DNA of 55,423 nucleotides from Acidobacteriota bacterium. GTDB lineage: Bacteria; Acidobacteriota; Terriglobia; Terriglobales; Acidobacteriaceae. Position 1 is the first letter of the stretch. Each line of letters begins with the position of its first letter. Of the stretch, positions 16,919 through 24,685 are shown piece after piece. Location: positions 1 to 55,423 of the forward strand of contig JAJYUB010000024.1 of NCBI GenBank assembly GCA_021792795.1, written 5' to 3'. The notes beneath the pieces are model-generated. The model had not been told where the DNA came from. It made no database searches and saw nothing but the letters and a program-made list of their open reading frames with translations. The position numbers were made by a program, and so were the translations under genes.

Positions 16919-17331
16919 GCTCTGGCCTCGCAGCCGCAAGCGGGATCGACCGGCATGGGAACGGGCGCGCCTTCCAGCGCGGCAAATTTCTTCGGGCTGC
17001 AGCATGCCTTCAACAGCCGCGCGCGGTCCGCCTGCATCTTGCGGTCTTCCCCCATCCACGCCAGCGTCTGCCGCAGCAGTTGCGTGGCCCCAATCTCCGC
17101 CGGCATCGCGATGCGATAGTGCATCCACTTGCCCTCGCGCCGCGCTGCCACAATTCCCGCGCGCCGCAGGTACGCCAGGTGCCGCGAAATCTTCGGCTGC
17201 GACTGCCCCAGAATTTCCACCAGGTAGCAGACGCAAATCTCCCGCTCTCCCATCAGGTTCAGCAGGCGCAGGCGCGTATTGTCTCCCAGCGCCTGGAAAA
17301 AACTCTCCGCGTTGAATTTACGTGGTTTCAT
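16915..17331 (-). CDS. arsR: ArsR-family arsenic-responsive repressor
   Basis: A 138-residue winged-helix regulator. It carries the ArsR metal-site motif as [10 protein letters not shown] (about 32-41) in front of the recognition helix [19 protein letters not shown]. The C-terminal tail has additional Cys residues ([10 protein letters not shown] and [10 protein letters not shown]), which could form an extra arsenite site. It would repress in the absence of As(III). It shares a divergent promoter region with arsM and is coupled to acr3, so it likely controls both arms of the island. Confidence 0.94.
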   Translation of the reverse strand: MKPRKFNAESFFQALGDNTRLRLLNLMGEREICVCYLVEILGQSQPKISRHLAYLRRAGIVAARREGKWMHYRIAMPAEIGATQLLRQTLAWMGEDRKMQADRARLLKACCSPKKFAALEGAPVPMPVDPACGCEARA

Positions 17332-17356
17332 GCTTCTTTTTTATACGCCTTGACGA

Positions 17357-17375
17357 ATATGTTGGCAACGCATAT
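17357..17375. promoter_or_regulatory. candidate ArsR operator in the arsR/arsM divergent region
   Basis: Arms ATATG (17357-17361) and CATAT (17371-17375) flank TTGGCAACG, giving a 19-bp dyad in the only intergenic gap of the divergent arsenic island. The location between the two start codons suits an operator that controls both directions. The match is by symmetry and position only. Confidence 0.4.
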
Positions 17376-17411
17376 ATTTGCTTTAAGAGATATGTCCTCA
17401 AGGAGAATCGT

Positions 17412-18341
17412 ATGCCCGGGCAAATCCTGGATTCCGTCAAGTCGAAATACGCCGCCGCCGCGGAAAGCACGTTGTCCAGCGATCACGCCGGCGTCAAGGC
17501 CGTCGCCGAGGCCTTCGGCTACACCGCCGAGGATCTCACCTCCATTCCCGCCGCCGCCAACATGGGCCTGTCCTGCGGCAATCCCACCGCCACCGCCCAT
17601 CTCAAACCCGGCGAGGTCGTTGTCGATCTCGGCTCCGGCGGCGGTCTCGATGTCTTCCTCGCGTCCAAAATGGTCGGCCCCGCAGGTCGCGCCATCGGCA
17701 TCGACATGACGCCCGCCATGATCGCTCGCGCCCGCGCCAACGCGGCCTCCGGCGGCTATGCCAATGTCGAGTTCCATCTCTCCACCATCGACAAAATTCC
17801 GCTCCCGGACGCTTCTGTCGATTGCGTCATCTCGAATTGCGTCCTCAACCTCGCCCCTGACAAGCCCGCCGTCTTTCGAGAAATTGCGCGCGTCCTCAAG
17901 CCCGGCGGCCGTCTCGCCGTCAGCGATATCGCCCTCAAGCACGAGCTGCCCGAGGCCCTCGCCAACAACATCGCCGCCTATGTCGGCTGCATCGCCGGCG
18001 CCATTCGCATCGAGGATTACCGCAGCGGCCTGCTCGACGCCGGCTTTGAGCATGTTGAAATTGTCGACAGCGGCTCCGACCTGAACGCCTACGCAAAAGT
18101 CGAGAATCAGTCCGGCTGTTGCTCGCCCGCCAAGGATGCCGGCCACGCCCCCGCCGCCACCCCTGCGAACGCCACCGCCACTACGCTCGCGGCGCTCGAA
18201 ACTTCCTGCTGCGCGCCCACCATCCCCGCGCCCGCGTCGCTGCACGATGAACTCGCATCGCTGCTGTCGCAGTACGATGTCAACGCCGCTGCCGCCAGCG
18301 TCAAGGTCTACGCCGTCAAACCAAGCTCGCGTGTCAGATAG
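17412..18341 (+). CDS. arsM: arsenite S-adenosylmethionine methyltransferase
   Basis: A 309-residue class I methyltransferase that methylates As(III). The SAM motif is [16 protein letters not shown] (about 70-85). Cysteines expected to bind arsenic are present at C55 (MGLSCGNP), C143 ([12 protein letters not shown]) and C193 ([10 protein letters not shown]). A C-terminal extension of about 75 residues is Ala/Pro-rich with two Cys pairs (CC236-237 and CC266-267). The ATG at 17412 has an AAGGAGA ribosome site; an upstream in-frame start does not. It is divergent from arsR-acr3 and followed by arsC. Confidence 0.93.
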   Translation: MPGQILDSVKSKYAAAAESTLSSDHAGVKAVAEAFGYTAEDLTSIPAAANMGLSCGNPTATAHLKPGEVVVDLGSGGGLDVFLASKMVGPAGRAIGIDMTPAMIARARANAASGGYANVEFHLSTIDKIPLPDASVDCVISNCVLNLAPDKPAVFREIARVLKPGGRLAVSDIALKHELPEALANNIAAYVGCIAGAIRIEDYRSGLLDAGFEHVEIVDSGSDLNAYAKVENQSGCCSPAKDAGHAPAATPANATATTLAALETSCCAPTIPAPASLHDELASLLSQYDVNAAAASVKVYAVKPSSRVR

Positions 18342-18346
18342 AAAGT

Positions 18347-18457
18347 TGTCATGCCGACCCCTTCGACTTGGCTCAGGGCAGGCTCCGTGAAGTGTCCCGC
18401 GTTTCCCGCGCGCGAAGAAAATTTGGGTGCCCCAGGTTCGCGAAGCTAACCTGGGAT
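18347..18457. repeat. arsM-arsC gap with palindromic repeats
   Basis: A GTCATGCCGACC... stretch near 18348 resembles GTCATCCCGACC near 15449. It is followed by GGGTGCCCCAGG (from 18426) with a later ACCTGGG, the same arrangement as near 5578-5610. These are dispersed repeats, not genes. Confidence 0.55.
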
Positions 18458-18473
18458 GAAAGTGAGATGCGTC

Positions 18474-19076
18474 ATGCCGCACTACAATGCTTTATTTCTC
18501 TGCACCGGCAACTCCGCCCGCTCCATCCTCGCGGAAGCCATCCTCAACAGCAAAGGCGCGCCCACCTTCACCGCCTACAGCGCCGGCAGTCATCCCTCTG
18601 GGGCCGTTCGCCCGGAAGCCCTGCGCCAAATCGCCTCCGCCGGCATTCCTGTCGAAGGCCTGCGCAGCAAGTCCTGGGATGAGTTTGCCCAGCCCGGCGC
18701 GCCCCACCTCGACTTCGTCTTCACCGTTTGCGACAACGCCGCCAATGAAGTCTGCCCCATCTGGCCCGGCCTGAGTGGTTCTCCTTCGGGTCTTGACCGA
18801 AGCCCAGATACTCGACCCGCCATTTCCTTAAGAAATGCGGGCGTGATTGACCTGCAAAAGGCGATGGAAGAAGGAGAACCACTCCACCCCATCACCGCCC
18901 ACTGGGGAGTGCCCGATCCCGCCGCCGTCCGCGGCACCCCGCAGGAAATCGACCGCGCCTTCGCGCAAACTTTCTCTACCCTCGACCGCCGCATCACCCT
19001 GCTGCTCTCCCTGCCCCTAGCCTCGCTCGACTCCCTCGCCATCCAGCAGCGCCTCGACTCCATCGCCCACCAGTAG
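18474..19076 (+). CDS. arsC: arsenate reductase, thioredoxin-coupled LMW-phosphatase type, with an internal insertion
   Basis: A 200-residue enzyme that reduces arsenate to arsenite for Acr3 export. The catalytic loop is FLCTGNSARS (nucleophile C10) and the shuttle cysteines are C86 and C94 (FTVCDNAANEVCPIWPG). The family normally continues directly into PITAHWGVPDPAAV, but here about 38 extra residues (100-138) intervene, encoded by the palindromic element at 18773-18884. The frame stays open through the insert and the C-terminal part is intact. The start at 18474 is chosen over 18456 because the catalytic Cys is then residue 10, as usual. Confidence 0.9.
   Translation: MPHYNALFLCTGNSARSILAEAILNSKGAPTFTAYSAGSHPSGAVRPEALRQIASAGIPVEGLRSKSWDEFAQPGAPHLDFVFTVCDNAANEVCPIWPGLSGSPSGLDRSPDTRPAISLRNAGVIDLQKAMEEGEPLHPITAHWGVPDPAAVRGTPQEIDRAFAQTFSTLDRRITLLLSLPLASLDSLAIQQRLDSIAHQ
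18773..18884. repeat. 112-bp palindromic element inserted in frame in arsC
   Basis: Perfect 15-bp terminal inverted repeats, GAGTGGTTCTCCTTC (18773-18787) and its complement (18870-18884), bound the element. Inside are a CTTCGG/CCGAAG hairpin (18784-18802) and a CCCGC.ATTTC/GAAATGCGGG hairpin (about 18817-18842, one bulged base). It matches the extra 38 residues of ArsC, so insertion added an in-frame peptide without a stop codon. No second copy was seen in this window. Confidence 0.8.
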
Positions 19077-19116
19077 CAGAAAATAGCGGCTACCTTTGTT
19101 CACCGCTTCGAATACA

Positions 19117-19884
19117 TCATTTCTTCTTCGGTACATGAAGCAGCTCAACGAGAATCCGGCGCTTTACTCCAGACTCAAACCACTTAAGGCAAGTTTCCAG
19201 ATCATCTGTCCAAACATCGTTTGGAATAGCAGCAACCGGTTGAAATATTTCGATTAGGGATTGATCCGCGGGTCGGGGCAGCAGCCATGCGCCTAATGTG
19301 TATCGAAAGTTTTTCCAGTCACCCGAGGATGGATGCATATTCACCGCGAGCACGTCGAAGTCCCCAAATCGGTAGGGCCTTGTCTTCACGGTGACAGTGT
19401 TCGTTGCCGCAATCTTCCTGCCTGTTCCCGGCAAGGTTTCTATCTTGGTCTTTTCTCCGCTACGAGTTTTTTGTACTTCGACCACGTAATAGGAACCCGC
19501 CTGATAGAAGCTCGGGTAATAAAGCTTCGGAACGCCTTTTTCGAGACGCTGCAACTTAATTTGAATGCGGGCAGAAACAGCTCCTTTCCGTAGAAGGGCA
19601 TCGAATAAGCGGTCTCCATCGATCATGGTCGGCTTCCATCCAGAAGCTGCCATACCGGGGATAACCTCGTTCTCAAAGACTGCTTCAGCGATGATGCCGC
19701 GTACTCCCCGCTTAGTGAGGTCAGAAGATCTGCGGATTGCGCTCAATATGGTATTCGAGTCAATGCCCCACTCGGTTTCCAATGGATGCGGCAAAAGGTT
19801 ATCGAGATAAATTTTCAACGCTCTTCGCTCATCAGCGGAGCATTCATTAACAAGTTTCTTGATCGTCGCGAGCGATTCGTTCAT
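19117..19884 (-). CDS. probable type II restriction endonuclease
   Basis: A 255-residue soluble protein I do not recognise by name. Context suggests the nuclease: it is transcribed with a small helix-turn-helix gene and divergently from a TSPPY-type DNA methyltransferase. A possible PD-(D/E)XK core is visible: E67/E72 in a helix (IIAEAVFENEV), D89 (MIDGDRLFD) and ARIQIKLQRLE with Q108-x-K110, the Q variant of the motif, followed by strands (SYYVVEVQKT). The start at 19884 overlaps the regulator end by 38 bases; 19923 is possible. GC is lower than in the neighbours. Confidence 0.6.
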   Translation of the reverse strand: MNESLATIKKLVNECSADERRALKIYLDNLLPHPLETEWGIDSNTILSAIRRSSDLTKRGVRGIIAEAVFENEVIPGMAASGWKPTMIDGDRLFDALLRKGAVSARIQIKLQRLEKGVPKLYYPSFYQAGSYYVVEVQKTRSGEKTKIETLPGTGRKIAATNTVTVKTRPYRFGDFDVLAVNMHPSSGDWKNFRYTLGAWLLPRPADQSLIEIFQPVAAIPNDVWTDDLETCLKWFESGVKRRILVELLHVPKKK

Positions 19885-20080
19885 TCGAATGTCGTCCCGG
19901 CTGTGCAGGTACAAAGGTCTCAATTTCGGAGCGGTTCAAAAGAACCTTTCCGCCGATCTTAAAAACCTGGAGCCGTCCTTTCTTGATGAGTCTTGAGATC
20001 GCCTGTCTTGTGACACCCCGGATACGCGCCGCTTCAGCTTGTGAAATCCAATCCTGCCCGTTATTAAAATGGGTTGACAA
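19847..20080 (-). CDS. small helix-turn-helix (excisionase-type) regulator of the restriction locus
   Basis: A 77-residue protein. The block WISQAEAARIRGVTRQAISRLIKKGR followed by LQVFKIGGKVLLNRSEIETF is the MerR-like/excisionase HTH fold (here described in two pieces). The start is TTG at 20078-20080 with AGG upstream. It precedes and overlaps the putative nuclease gene, and its start codon overlaps the -35 box of the methyltransferase promoter. It is therefore well placed to time methylase and nuclease expression, like controller proteins of type II systems, although it is not of the usual C-protein family. Confidence 0.7.
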   Translation of the reverse strand: MSTHFNNGQDWISQAEAARIRGVTRQAISRLIKKGRLQVFKIGGKVLLNRSEIETFVPAQPGRHSNERIARDDQETC

Positions 20081-20102
20081 TGTAAACCTATTCGTCTATC
20101 TT
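20074..20102 (+). promoter_or_regulatory. promoter of the DNA methyltransferase gene
   Basis: TTGACA (20074-20079) and TATCTT (20097-20102) are separated by 17 bases, a near-consensus sigma-70 promoter 22 bases before the methyltransferase ATG at 20124. The -35 box overlaps the start codon of the divergent regulator, so the two transcripts overlap at their 5' ends. Confidence 0.6.
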
Positions 20103-20123
20103 TTCGATTAGTGAGGCCGTATT

Positions 20124-21170
20124 ATGGCAACAACTGTGTCGTCGAAAATCCAAATCGTTAACGAACTTGAAGGGACGCCGCTCTCTCTCGACATACGTAG
20201 TTCTTCTGAGCGTCGGCCCGACCATCCATCGCGATTGAGCGGAAAGGATCCCTATTTCATTTCGAAACAGGGAGTCGCATACCTTGGAGATTCTTTGGAT
20301 CTTCTCCGATCCCTACCGCCCAATAGCATCAATCTAGTGGTTACCTCACCGCCATACGCATTGCACTTTAAAAAAGCATACGGCAACGAGCACAAAGATC
20401 GCTACCTTAAGTGGTTTTTGCCATTCGCGAAGGAGATCCAGCGAATTCTTACAGAAGACGGCAGCTTCGTATTGAATATCGGAGGCAGCTACAACCAGGG
20501 TACGCCAACTCGCTCTATCTACCATTTCAAGCTACTCATCGCTTTGGTCGAGGAGATAGGTTTCCATCTCGCGCAGGAATGTTTTTGGTACAACCCTGCG
20601 AAAATGCCAGTTCCTGCTGAATGGGTGACAGTCCGCCGCATTCGCGTTCGCGACTCTGTTGAATATGTTTGGTGGCTCTCCAAAACCCCCTATCCCAAAG
20701 CGTCGAACCTCAACGTCCTCAAGGAGTACAGCGAGGATATGATCCGACTGAACCGAAACGGAGTACGGGGCGCGGTGAGACCGTCGGGCCATATAATTCG
20801 GAAGTCTTTTGACAAGATTCACTCTGGGGGCTCGATTCCTCCGAATGTGACGGAGGCTGATTTCGACTTTCCCGAGTGCATGATGAAAATGGGCAATAAC
20901 TCAGCAAACGATTTCTATACGAAGCGTTGTAAAGAGGAAGGGATTAAGATCCACCCGGCTCGTTTTCCCGCTCTTCTGCCGAAGTTTTATATCAAACTAC
21001 TGACGGAGCCAGACGATTTGATTCTCGACCCATTTGCCGGTTCGCTTACGTCTGGTGCCGTCGCAGAGGAACTGGAGCGTCGCTGGATTGCCGGAGAGGC
21101 AGTCGAAGAATACCTGAAGGCCGGGATTTTTCGCTTTGAAGAGTCAAATCGAAGCCCCTCGCTATTCTAA
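20124..21170 (+). CDS. site-specific DNA methyltransferase (probable N4-cytosine type)
   Basis: A 348-residue enzyme. Motif IV is TSPPY (residues 74-78) in [13 protein letters not shown] near the N-terminus, and the SAM motif [12 protein letters not shown] lies near the C-terminus. This IV-before-I order is the beta class. TSPPY is typical of N4-cytosine enzymes, while adenine enzymes more often have DPPY, so m4C is inferred. It faces the putative nuclease and its regulator and would protect host DNA. The recognition sequence cannot be read from the protein. GTGAGG precedes the ATG. GC is lower than in the flanks. Confidence 0.88.
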   Translation: MATTVSSKIQIVNELEGTPLSLDIRSSSERRPDHPSRLSGKDPYFISKQGVAYLGDSLDLLRSLPPNSINLVVTSPPYALHFKKAYGNEHKDRYLKWFLPFAKEIQRILTEDGSFVLNIGGSYNQGTPTRSIYHFKLLIALVEEIGFHLAQECFWYNPAKMPVPAEWVTVRRIRVRDSVEYVWWLSKTPYPKASNLNVLKEYSEDMIRLNRNGVRGAVRPSGHIIRKSFDKIHSGGSIPPNVTEADFDFPECMMKMGNNSANDFYTKRCKEEGIKIHPARFPALLPKFYIKLLTEPDDLILDPFAGSLTSGAVAEELERRWIAGEAVEEYLKAGIFRFEESNRSPSLF

Positions 21171-21179
21171 GTCGTAGCA

Positions 21180-21223
21180 TCTGGACGATCCAGATTTGCA
21201 AAGAATCAGCTAGGTGATCGTCC
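21180..21223. terminator. nested dyads between the methyltransferase and M20 peptidase genes
   Basis: TCTGGA (21180-21185)/TCCAGA (21189-21194) and GGACGATC (21183-21190)/GATCGTCC (21216-21223) are alternative perfect stems sharing bases. They fill the 54-base gap between two convergent genes, so a bidirectional stop is plausible, though there is no strong T tract. Confidence 0.4.
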
Positions 21224-21224
21224 A

Positions 21225-22406
21225 CTATTCCGCAATCATGGTGGCCAGCAGGGCGGTGCGCTTGGCCAACTCACTCACCACAATCGACTCATGCGTAGCG
21301 TGCGCGCCTTCGCCCACCGCGCCCATGCCATCCAGCGTCGGAATCCCCAGCGCCGCCGTAAAGTTTCCATCCGAGCCGCCGCCTGTGCTGGCTTCATCCA
21401 ACGCAAATCCCATCACGTCCGCAAATCCCTTCGCCTGCTGGAACAGCGCCACCGTACCTCGGCTGCGCTCCATTGGCGGACGATTTATCCCGCCCGTAAT
21501 CGTCAGCGCGCAGCCTCGGTCGGTCGGTCGCAACCCGCGAAACAGCCGCTCCACTCGCGCCGCATCGCGCATCCGCGCAATCCGTACATCCACCTCCGCC
21601 TGCGCTTCCGCTGCAATCACGTTGCTGCGCGTGCCCCCGCATATCGTTCCTGGATTCACCGTCAGCCCCGTCTTCAAATCCGTAAACCGCGAAATCGTTT
21701 CAATCAGACGAGCCAGTTCCAGCACTGCGGAATGGCCTTTTTCAAAATCGACGCCGCTATGCGCGGCCACGCCACGCACATGCACGGAATAATCTCCGAC
21801 GCCTTTGCGCGCTGTCTTGTACGCGCCTTGCGGCCCCTGCGCCGGCTCCAGTACGAAGACCTTCGAACACTCCCGCGCAATTTTCTCCGTCACCGCGCGC
21901 GAAACGGGACTCCCAATCTCTTCATCGGAGACGAGCAGAACCACCACCGGCGTCGTCAACGCCTGCCGCTCGCGCAACATCGCCACCGCATGGGCCGCCA
22001 TCACCCCCCCCGCCTTCATGTCGTACACGCCGGGGCCAAAGATTCTTCCTTTCGCCACCCGAAACGGCATCTTCGCCAGCGTTCCCATCGGCCACACCGT
22101 GTCGAGATGCCCTAACAATAAAATCGGCTTGCGACGCTCACCCGCGCCTGCATTGGTTCGCCGAGCCATCGCGCCGAATCGCACCTCCAGCAAATCTCCA
22201 AACTTCTTCTGCCGATGCCAACGAATTTTTCCGCCCAATTCCTCGAACCAGCCCGCCGCCAGGCCACTCGCGCGGTCAACAGCGGCCTTGTCTTCGCTCG
22301 GCGACTCGATCGACACCAGCGCCTCCAACTGCTCCCCCATCGTTTTTTGGCGTTGTTTCGCATCTTTCAGCAGGCTTGCGGGTTCATGTTTCAATACCAT
22401 GCTCAT
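21225..22406 (-). CDS. M20-family metallopeptidase, carboxypeptidase G2-like
   Basis: A 393-residue zinc-dependent exopeptidase. Metal and catalytic landmarks are in order: LLLGHLDTVWP (His and Asp), FGPGVYDMKAG (bridging Asp), LVSDEEIGS (catalytic Glu pair) and the C-terminal THESIV His. A dimerisation domain lies between. The closest known enzymes cleave C-terminal glutamate from folate analogues or peptides; the substrate here is not known. No signal peptide, so probably cytoplasmic. It is divergent from lpxC. Confidence 0.85.
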   Translation of the reverse strand: MSMVLKHEPASLLKDAKQRQKTMGEQLEALVSIESPSEDKAAVDRASGLAAGWFEELGGKIRWHRQKKFGDLLEVRFGAMARRTNAGAGERRKPILLLGHLDTVWPMGTLAKMPFRVAKGRIFGPGVYDMKAGGVMAAHAVAMLRERQALTTPVVVLLVSDEEIGSPVSRAVTEKIARECSKVFVLEPAQGPQGAYKTARKGVGDYSVHVRGVAAHSGVDFEKGHSAVLELARLIETISRFTDLKTGLTVNPGTICGGTRSNVIAAEAQAEVDVRIARMRDAARVERLFRGLRPTDRGCALTITGGINRPPMERSRGTVALFQQAKGFADVMGFALDEASTGGGSDGNFTAALGIPTLDGMGAVGEGAHATHESIVVSELAKRTALLATMIAE

Positions 22407-22543
22407 GGCTCAGCATCCTTTATCCTTCAACCTGTGTGCGCCTCGTTTGCGGTGCAGTCACGACACAATATGTGGTAATTTTGCCACATCCATCCCTGCG
22501 CGACTCCTTATAGGATAAGCGTTTACAGGATTGGAGCTTCGCC

Positions 22544-23461
22544 ATCGCGCGCAACCTGCAATTCGAACAGACCATCGGCGGCCCTGTCGAGTTTTCCGGA
22601 ATCGGCCTGCACAGTGGCGCTCCGGTGCATTTGCGACTGCTGCCCGCGCCCGGCGGTGCAGGCATTTTATTCCGCCGCACCGACCTCGACAATTTCGAAA
22701 TTCCCGCCACTGGCCGTAACGTCGCCAAGGTCAGCTACGCCACCAGTCTGATGCGCCAGGGCGTGTTGATTTCCACCACGGAGCATTTGCTGTCCGCGCT
22801 GGTCGGCTACGGCATCGATAACGTCATTGTCGAGCTCGACAACCTGGAACTGCCCATCCTCGATGGCAGCGCTCTCCCGTACATTGCCGCATTTCAGTCG
22901 CTGGGTTTGCAAACCCAGCGTCGCCGTCGAGAATATCTTCGCATCCGCAAAACCATTGAGGTCCACGATGCCAGCAAATTCATCGGCGTCTATCCTGGCG
23001 AAGGTTACAGCGTTTCCTATGCCATCGATTTTCCAGCGCCCATCGGCAAAGAATCGTTTCAGCTCGATCTGAATACCGGCGCCTACGCCACTCAATTGGC
23101 TGCCGCTCGCACCTTCGGTTTTCGCGAGGATGAGGAAATGCTGCGGAATATGGGCCTGATTCGCGGCGCATCGCCAAAAAATGCAATCATCCTGACCAGT
23201 CAGGGCGTGCAAAATGGCCCTCTGCGATTTCCCAATGAATTTGTCCGCCACAAAATCCTCGATCTCATCGGCGATCTGGCGCTGGCAGGCAAACGCATCC
23301 AGGGCCGCGTTGTTGCCGAACGGGCCGGTCACGCCATGCATACCGCGTTGGTAGCCCGGTTACTGCAGGACCGTTCGGCGTGGGAGATGGTGCATCTCCC
23401 CGTACAGGAAGAAGAAATCGCCATCCCCTCGCTGCTGCATCCCGCAACGCTCTCCGCGTAA
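22544..23461 (+). CDS. lpxC: UDP-3-O-acyl-N-acetylglucosamine deacetylase, apparent AUC start
   Basis: A 305-residue zinc deacetylase, the committed step of lipid A synthesis. Hallmarks are VEFSGIGLHSG near the N-terminus, TTEHLLSALVGYGIDN (zinc His), and FVRHKILDLIGDLALAGK (His and Asp), plus a late GHAMHTALV. The conserved N-terminus lies upstream of the first ATG (22625), so a start there would remove about 27 residues including the SGIGLHSG motif. No ATG, GTG or TTG exists in frame after the stop at 22511. ATC at 22544 has a TTGGAG site seven bases upstream and is the best candidate. Confidence 0.88.
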   Translation: MARNLQFEQTIGGPVEFSGIGLHSGAPVHLRLLPAPGGAGILFRRTDLDNFEIPATGRNVAKVSYATSLMRQGVLISTTEHLLSALVGYGIDNVIVELDNLELPILDGSALPYIAAFQSLGLQTQRRRREYLRIRKTIEVHDASKFIGVYPGEGYSVSYAIDFPAPIGKESFQLDLNTGAYATQLAAARTFGFREDEEMLRNMGLIRGASPKNAIILTSQGVQNGPLRFPNEFVRHKILDLIGDLALAGKRIQGRVVAERAGHAMHTALVARLLQDRSAWEMVHLPVQEEEIAIPSLLHPATLSA

Positions 23462-23522
23462 ATCCAGAACTGCGCCACCCATTCGGAATATTTTTTCTGG
23501 CCCAAAAAACTCCCTCTACAAA

Positions 23523-23573
23523 TAGTTGCTAAGGCAACCAATTTGACAATATAGTTGCTAAGGCAACTATATT
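23523..23573 (+). promoter_or_regulatory. MarR promoter with two operators
   Basis: A perfect dyad AATATAGTTGC-TAAG-GCAACTATATT occupies 23548-23573, with 11-bp arms. A second site with core GTTGC-TAAG-GCAAC lies at 23525-23538, centred 29 bases upstream. A consensus TTGACA (23543-23548) lies between the two cores and a TATATT (23568-23573) is the likely -10. The main operator therefore fills the promoter spacer, as expected for autorepression by the MarR protein encoded at 23587. Confidence 0.7.
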
Positions 23574-23586
23574 GACGAGGGGCAAA

Positions 23587-24063
23587 ATGAGCGCTTCAAA
23601 ACTGCGGCACCGGCCCGTCAGCCGTCTGGAAGATCACCTCGGATATTGGCTGCGTTTTGTCTCCAATAACGTGTCCGCCTCCTTCGCGCGGCGGCTGGAA
23701 GTCCACGACGTCAGCGTTTCCGAGTGGGTGGCCCTCCGCAAGCTGTACGACCAGCCGGCGCCGATTTCAATCGGCGCGCTTGCAGACTCCATCGGGATGA
23801 CCAAGGCCCCGGTTTCCCGACTGGTGGAGAGGCTGGCGCAGAAGGACCTGGTCGAGCGCCAGGACAGCCGCGACGATGGCCGCGCCCAGCAGATTTGGCT
23901 CAGTTCCGTCGGACGAAAGCTGGTGCCCAAGCTGGCGGCGGCTGCCGACGAAAACGACGAGGCATTCTTCGGCGACTTACCGGCGAACGCGCGCGTCGCG
24001 CTGATGGGTCTAATGCGAAAGATTGCCGAAGAATCTCGCCTGGCACAGGCCCCTGTTGAGTGA
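23587..24063 (+). CDS. MarR-family transcriptional regulator
   Basis: A 158-residue winged-helix repressor. The HTH is APISIGALADSIGMTKAPVS followed by RLVERLAQKDLV, with the wing around RQDSRDDGRAQQIWLS. N- and C-terminal helices form the dimer interface. The ATG at 23587 follows a GAGGGG site; a TTG five codons upstream lies inside the operator and is not preferred. It is likely autoregulated by the two GTTGC/GCAAC sites upstream. The ligand is unknown. It ends four bases before folK, so folK and the following gene may share its transcript. Confidence 0.9.
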   Translation: MSASKLRHRPVSRLEDHLGYWLRFVSNNVSASFARRLEVHDVSVSEWVALRKLYDQPAPISIGALADSIGMTKAPVSRLVERLAQKDLVERQDSRDDGRAQQIWLSSVGRKLVPKLAAAADENDEAFFGDLPANARVALMGLMRKIAEESRLAQAPVE

Positions 24064-24067
24064 TGCG

Positions 24068-24616
24068 ATGACGACGGAAACTCCGCAGCGTGGCGGACCA
24101 CCAACCGCGTATGTCGCGCTGGGCGCGAACCTGGGCGATCGCGAGCGAACGCTGCGCTCCGCCATTGCGGAGCTGGGGCAATTGGGCACGGTGGAAGCAG
24201 TTTCTTCCTTCTATGAAACCGCGCCGGTCGGCATGGTCGAGCAGCCGGATTTTGTGAATGCCGTCGTAGCGTTGCGAACCGCACTGCCGCCACAGGAATT
24301 GATGGCCGCGCTGTTGCGTATTGAGCAGCAGCATGGCCGCGACCGCAGCGTTTCCGTGCCGAAAGGGCCGCGCACGCTCGATCTGGATCTGCTGTCGTAT
24401 GGAGATGTGGTGATGGAAACACCGACGTTGACGCTGCCGCATCCCACGCTAGCGGTGCGGCGTTTTGTGCTGGTTCCGCTCAAGGAAATCGCGCCGCAAT
24501 GGCGGCACCCTGTCCTTGAGAAAACTGCCGCAGAGTTGCTGGCCGCGCTGCCGCCCGCAGCCGAGGAATCGCGTCCGCCGGCGCGCAAGATGGCGACGCC
24601 GAAACCTTCCGTTTGA
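24068..24616 (+). CDS. folK: 6-hydroxymethyl-7,8-dihydropterin pyrophosphokinase
   Basis: A 182-residue HPPK that transfers pyrophosphate from ATP to hydroxymethyldihydropterin in folate synthesis. Landmarks are YVALGANLGDRERTL near the N-terminus, SSFYETAPVG, and the ATP/Mg signature RDRSVSVPKGPRTLDLDLLSYG (given only as landmarks; it ends in the DLDLL metal site), then LPHPTLAVRRFVLVPL. The final 25 residues are a poorly conserved Pro-rich tail. It starts four bases after the MarR stop and is followed by a CADD-type p-aminobenzoate synthase, so the two likely serve one pathway. Confidence 0.94.
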   Translation: MTTETPQRGGPPTAYVALGANLGDRERTLRSAIAELGQLGTVEAVSSFYETAPVGMVEQPDFVNAVVALRTALPPQELMAALLRIEQQHGRDRSVSVPKGPRTLDLDLLSYGDVVMETPTLTLPHPTLAVRRFVLVPLKEIAPQWRHPVLEKTAAELLAALPPAAEESRPPARKMATPKPSV

Positions 24617-24685
24617 GCCCCGCCGCGGATTCGCGTAGAGTTCAAGAAACGCGCGCAGTTTTCCGCGATCCCAAGGAGGCACATT

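Noticed and set aside
15836-17119. 427-codon plus-strand open frame opposite acr3 and arsR
   Set aside because: Composition is a His/Arg/Gln-rich antisense shadow; acr3 and arsR on the other strand are unmistakable.
17328-18482. 384-codon minus-strand open frame opposite arsM
   Set aside because: Gly/Asp/Arg-rich shadow of the GC-rich arsM gene with no motif.
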